NCBI RefSeq assembly: GCF_018129965.1 | Contig: NZ_JAFCKW010000005.1 | Coordinates: forward strand, 62,001 to 126,000 | Origin: Bradyrhizobium diazoefficiens | GTDB taxonomy: Bacteria; Pseudomonadota; Alphaproteobacteria; Rhizobiales; Xanthobacteraceae | Direction: 5' to 3' | Length of the DNA: 64,000 bases | Shown: positions 61,525 through 64,000 of the stretch, in pieces | How positions within the stretch are numbered: the first letter of the stretch is position 1 | How the letters are laid out: every line of letters starts with the position of its first letter | Made by a program: the position numbers and the translations under genes | Notes under the pieces: generated by a model | The model's input: only the letters and a program-made list of their open reading frames with translations | Told to the model about the DNA's origin: nothing | The model's database searches: none

Positions 61525-61540
61525 TCTAACAACTGTTAGA
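61525..61540. promoter_or_regulatory. Operator palindrome, copy 8
   Basis: TCTAACAACTGTTAGA, the most symmetric copy: 7-base arms TCTAACA and TGTTAGA around a 2-base centre. On the plus strand TTGCAT at 61515-61520 and TAGAAA at 61537-61542 form a weak -35/-10 pair with a 16-base spacer, so the site would block the promoter directly. Confidence 0.8.
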
Positions 61541-61570
61541 AATTTAACAACCAGCCACGGAGCCAAGTCC

Positions 61571-63637
61571 ATGCTGACGCCAACCGATCCCGGAATACCG
61601 CTTTATCCTCATTTGCTATCTCCGCTGAAGGTCGGGCGAACCACGTTGCGTAACCGCATGATCATGGGGTCGATGCACACCCGCCTCGATATGGAGGAGA
61701 ACGGCGTGCACAAGATGGCGGTTTTCCTTGCCGAGCGCGCCAAGGGGGAGGTCGGACTCATCATCACCGGTGGCTATGCGCCCAACACCGCGGGTCTGAT
61801 CGAGCCTGGGGGACCGATGTTGACCGAACGTGCGCAAGCACTTGAACTTCGCCGCATCACCGATGCCGTTCATCAGCACGGCGGCAAAATCTGCATGCAG
61901 GTGCTGCATTCGGGCCGATATTCCAAGCAACAGGACTGCGTCGGTCCTTCCGACATCCCGACCCGCATCAATCGGTTTCCCCCGCGCGCGATGACTGGGG
62001 CAGAGATTGAACAGACGATCTCGGATTACGTGCGCTGCGCGCTGCTCGCCAAGGAGGCCGGGTTCGATGGCATTGAGATCATGGGGTCGGAAGGTTACCT
62101 CATCAATCAGTTCGCGGTGCTGCGAACCAACAACCGTACCGACGAGTGGGGCGGATCGGAGGAGAACCGCCATCGGCTCGCGGTGGAACTCGTCAAACGC
62201 TCGCGAAGCGCCACCGGCGACGACTTCATCATTGTCTACCGAATCTCGGCGTTGGACCTCGTCGAAGGAGGTGCAACCGGCGAGGAGATCGATCGGCTTG
62301 CCCAACGGGTCGAGGCCGCGGGCGCCGACATTCTCAACACCGGTATCGGCTGGCATGAAGCGCGCGTTCCCACGATCGCTTACGTCATTCCGCGCGGCGC
62401 ATGGCGTTTTGCGGCATCGCGTCTGAAGAAAGCGATCAGGATTCCGGTAGTGGCATCAAATCGCATTAATACGCCGGATACCGCAGAAGAAATTCTAGCG
62501 GCGGGGGATAGCGACCTAATATCGATGGCCCGCCCGATGCTGGCCGATCCGCACTTCGCCAGGAAGGTGCGGGAGGGCAACGCCGGCAAAATCAACATCT
62601 GCATTGCCTGCAATCAGGCCTGCCTCGACCTGATCTTTTCCGAGCGGACCGCGAGTTGCCTGGTTAATCCGCGTGCCTGCCGCGAGACTGAGTTTGAGGA
62701 CGGCCCGGCTCAGACCTCGCGCAGGATCGCAGTGATTGGCGCAGGCGCGGGCGGTCTCGCAGCTGCCGCGGAAGCCAGCCGACGCGGGCACAAGGTAACC
62801 CTGTTTGAGGCCGCTGATCGCATAGGCGGGCAACTCAACCTTGCCCGAGCAGTCCCGGGCAAGGTCGAGTTCGACGAAATGCTGAGTTATTACAGCGGCC
62901 AAATCGCCGATGGCGGCGTCGATCTCCGGCTGAATTCGGCGCCGGCGGTCATTGACCTGAAAGATGCACGGTTCGATGCCGTCGTTGTCGCCTGTGGTGT
63001 CCATCCTCGCGTCCCGGAGATTCAAGGCATCAATCATTCGAAGGTGATATTTTATAACGATCTATTGAGTGGCAAACGCCACGCGGGGCGGCGAGTGGCC
63101 ATCATCGGCGCTGGAGGTATCGGTTTCGATGTCGCGGAATACCTCTGCCATTCGCAGCCTGATGAACCGCCAAAATCACGGGCGATGGATATTCGTGAGT
63201 TTCAGCAGGAGTGGAATGTCGATGCCAGCCTTACGAAAGCTGGAGGGCTATCGGGCGATCCGCTGGCGCCAAAGCCAAGTCCGCGCGAAATTACGATGCT
63301 GCAGCGCAAGAAGACGCGGCCTGGCCTCGGTCTCGGCGTCTCGACGGGTTGGATCCTGCGTAGCAGTCTTGAAAAACGCGGAGTCAAGATTGTCGGAGGG
63401 GTGACCTATCAGCGAATCGATGATCTCGGGTTGCATTTCGTGGTCGACGGCGAGCCAAGTACGCTCGCCGTCGATACGATCGTAATTTGCGCCGGCCAAG
63501 TATCCAACCGCGACATGCTTGCCGAACTGCTCGAGACCGGAATCGAGACGCATGTCATCGGCGGCGCCAAGGAAGCTTTCGAACTCGACGCGATGCGCGC
63601 GGTCGAGGAGGGCGCGCGGATCGCGCAAGCGCTTTGA
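61571..63637 (+). CDS. FadH-type 2,4-dienoyl-CoA reductase/NADH:flavin oxidoreductase
   Basis: A 688-residue iron-sulfur flavoprotein. Residues 1-330 form the FMN TIM barrel (old yellow enzyme type; QVLHSGRYSKQ, GFDGIEIMGSEGYLINQF). The 4Fe-4S cysteines are C344, C347, C351 and C363 (CIACNQACLDLIF, then SCLVNP). The C-terminal half binds FAD and NAD(P)H (VIGAGAGGLAAAAEA, AIIGAGGIGFDVAEYL). It reduces conjugated dienoyl-CoAs or enones, which fits unsaturated terpenoid or ring intermediates. It starts 90 bases from the AliB-like gene, downstream of copy 8. Confidence 0.92.
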   Translation: MLTPTDPGIPLYPHLLSPLKVGRTTLRNRMIMGSMHTRLDMEENGVHKMAVFLAERAKGEVGLIITGGYAPNTAGLIEPGGPMLTERAQALELRRITDAVHQHGGKICMQVLHSGRYSKQQDCVGPSDIPTRINRFPPRAMTGAEIEQTISDYVRCALLAKEAGFDGIEIMGSEGYLINQFAVLRTNNRTDEWGGSEENRHRLAVELVKRSRSATGDDFIIVYRISALDLVEGGATGEEIDRLAQRVEAAGADILNTGIGWHEARVPTIAYVIPRGAWRFAASRLKKAIRIPVVASNRINTPDTAEEILAAGDSDLISMARPMLADPHFARKVREGNAGKINICIACNQACLDLIFSERTASCLVNPRACRETEFEDGPAQTSRRIAVIGAGAGGLAAAAEASRRGHKVTLFEAADRIGGQLNLARAVPGKVEFDEMLSYYSGQIADGGVDLRLNSAPAVIDLKDARFDAVVVACGVHPRVPEIQGINHSKVIFYNDLLSGKRHAGRRVAIIGAGGIGFDVAEYLCHSQPDEPPKSRAMDIREFQQEWNVDASLTKAGGLSGDPLAPKPSPREITMLQRKKTRPGLGLGVSTGWILRSSLEKRGVKIVGGVTYQRIDDLGLHFVVDGEPSTLAVDTIVICAGQVSNRDMLAELLETGIETHVIGGAKEAFELDAMRAVEEGARIAQAL

Positions 63638-63655
63638 AGGGGGTGGGAGCCTGAG

Positions 63656-64000
63656 ATGAGTTCGCAAAGTAGCCGGCCGAGTTACGGGTTCACCGACGAC
63701 GAGCTCTCCACGATCCCGACAGTGTACCGACCCGATCTGTTCGCCGGCCAGACCATCATCGTCAGCGGCGCGGGGAGCGGACTCGGGAAGGCGATCGCAT
63801 TCCTGTTTGCGAGGCTTGGCGCCAATCTGGCAATCTGCGGGCGCGATGCTGAGAAGCTCGCCCGCGTCATACCGGTTCTAGAGGGCCTCGGCGCCCGCGT
63901 CTTCAGCAGAAGTCTCACGATCCGCGATCCCGATCAAGTCAACGAATTCGTCAAAGACGTCTGGGATCATTTCGGCCGTCTCGATGTGATGGTCAACAAT
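63656..64000 (+). CDS. Short-chain dehydrogenase, cut by the window end
   Basis: The first 115 codons of an NAD(P)-dependent short-chain dehydrogenase. After a 32-residue leader comes TIIVSGAGSGLGKAIAFLFARLGANLAICGRD with the TGxxxGxG-type motif, here SGAGSGLG, and the visible end is LDVMVNN, the NNxG strand. ATG 63656 has GGGAG upstream and lies 18 bases after the fadH-like stop, so both are probably in one operon. Leader and motif resemble 2,4-dienoyl-CoA reductase-like dehydrogenases, but the active-site Tyr and Lys lie outside the window. Confidence 0.85.
   Translation, partial: MSSQSSRPSYGFTDDELSTIPTVYRPDLFAGQTIIVSGAGSGLGKAIAFLFARLGANLAICGRDAEKLARVIPVLEGLGARVFSRSLTIRDPDQVNEFVKDVWDHFGRLDVMVNN

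Noticed and set aside
61493-61570. A riboswitch or attenuator before the fadH-like gene
   Set aside because: The leader is under 80 bases and the only clear symmetry is the operator palindrome, which is better explained as a protein binding site because the same motif recurs at other promoters.

Overview
The window looks like part of an alphaproteobacterial genome of the Bradyrhizobium/Rhodopseudomonas/Afipia type. This is inferred from GC-rich codon use, the Rhizobiales-style tra/trb layout and the many CoA-dependent catabolic genes; no rRNA or other marker is present to fix the genus. No rRNA, tRNA or CRISPR array was seen.

Region 1 (1-21062) is the conjugation module of an integrative and conjugative element or plasmid. 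It starts with small accessory genes (a DUF2285 protein, a helix-turn-helix protein, DUF2840, a TraF-type S26 peptidase and a lytic transglycosylase). A VirD2-type relaxase with DUF3363, a VirD4/TraG coupling protein and a ribbon-helix-helix protein follow. The next gene appears to fuse a ribbon-helix-helix domain to an MFS transporter. Then comes a complete, tightly overlapping mating-pair-formation operon trbBCDEJKLFGI. The module ends in a frameshifted DUF2274 gene. No integrase or attachment site is visible.

Region 2 (21035-22498) is the junction: one intact LysR regulator and one truncated LysR relative, both on the minus strand.

Region 3 (22591-64000) is a large catabolic cluster. It holds four acyl-CoA dehydrogenases, two thiolase-like/DUF35 pairs, a MaoC-type hydratase, a Baeyer-Villiger monooxygenase, three crotonase-family proteins and one short-chain dehydrogenase (plus a second cut by the window edge). 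It also has one biotin-carrying acyl-CoA carboxylase subunit with two carboxyltransferase subunits, five acyl-CoA ligases, a FadH-type dienoyl-CoA reductase, a nitroreductase, a thioesterase, two alpha/beta hydrolases, a transglutaminase-like protein and a Liv-type ABC importer. The set contains candidates for every step of cyclohexanecarboxylate-type ring opening (AliA-, AliB-, BadK-, BadH- and BadI-like), a carboxylase suited to a beta-branched chain, and a module built like the mycobacterial igr operon for retro-aldol side-chain removal. My working model is uptake and degradation of a branched alicyclic carboxylic acid such as a monoterpenoid or naphthenic acid. The substrate is inference.

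The most striking non-coding signal is a palindrome, consensus TCTAACRNNYGTTMGA. It occurs eight times, and every copy I found lies in a promoter region of Region 3: four divergent intergenic regions, the upstream region shared by a ligase operon and the transglutaminase-like gene, and the liv operon. It looks like the operator of a TetR-type repressor that controls nearly the whole cluster. No TetR gene is in the window.
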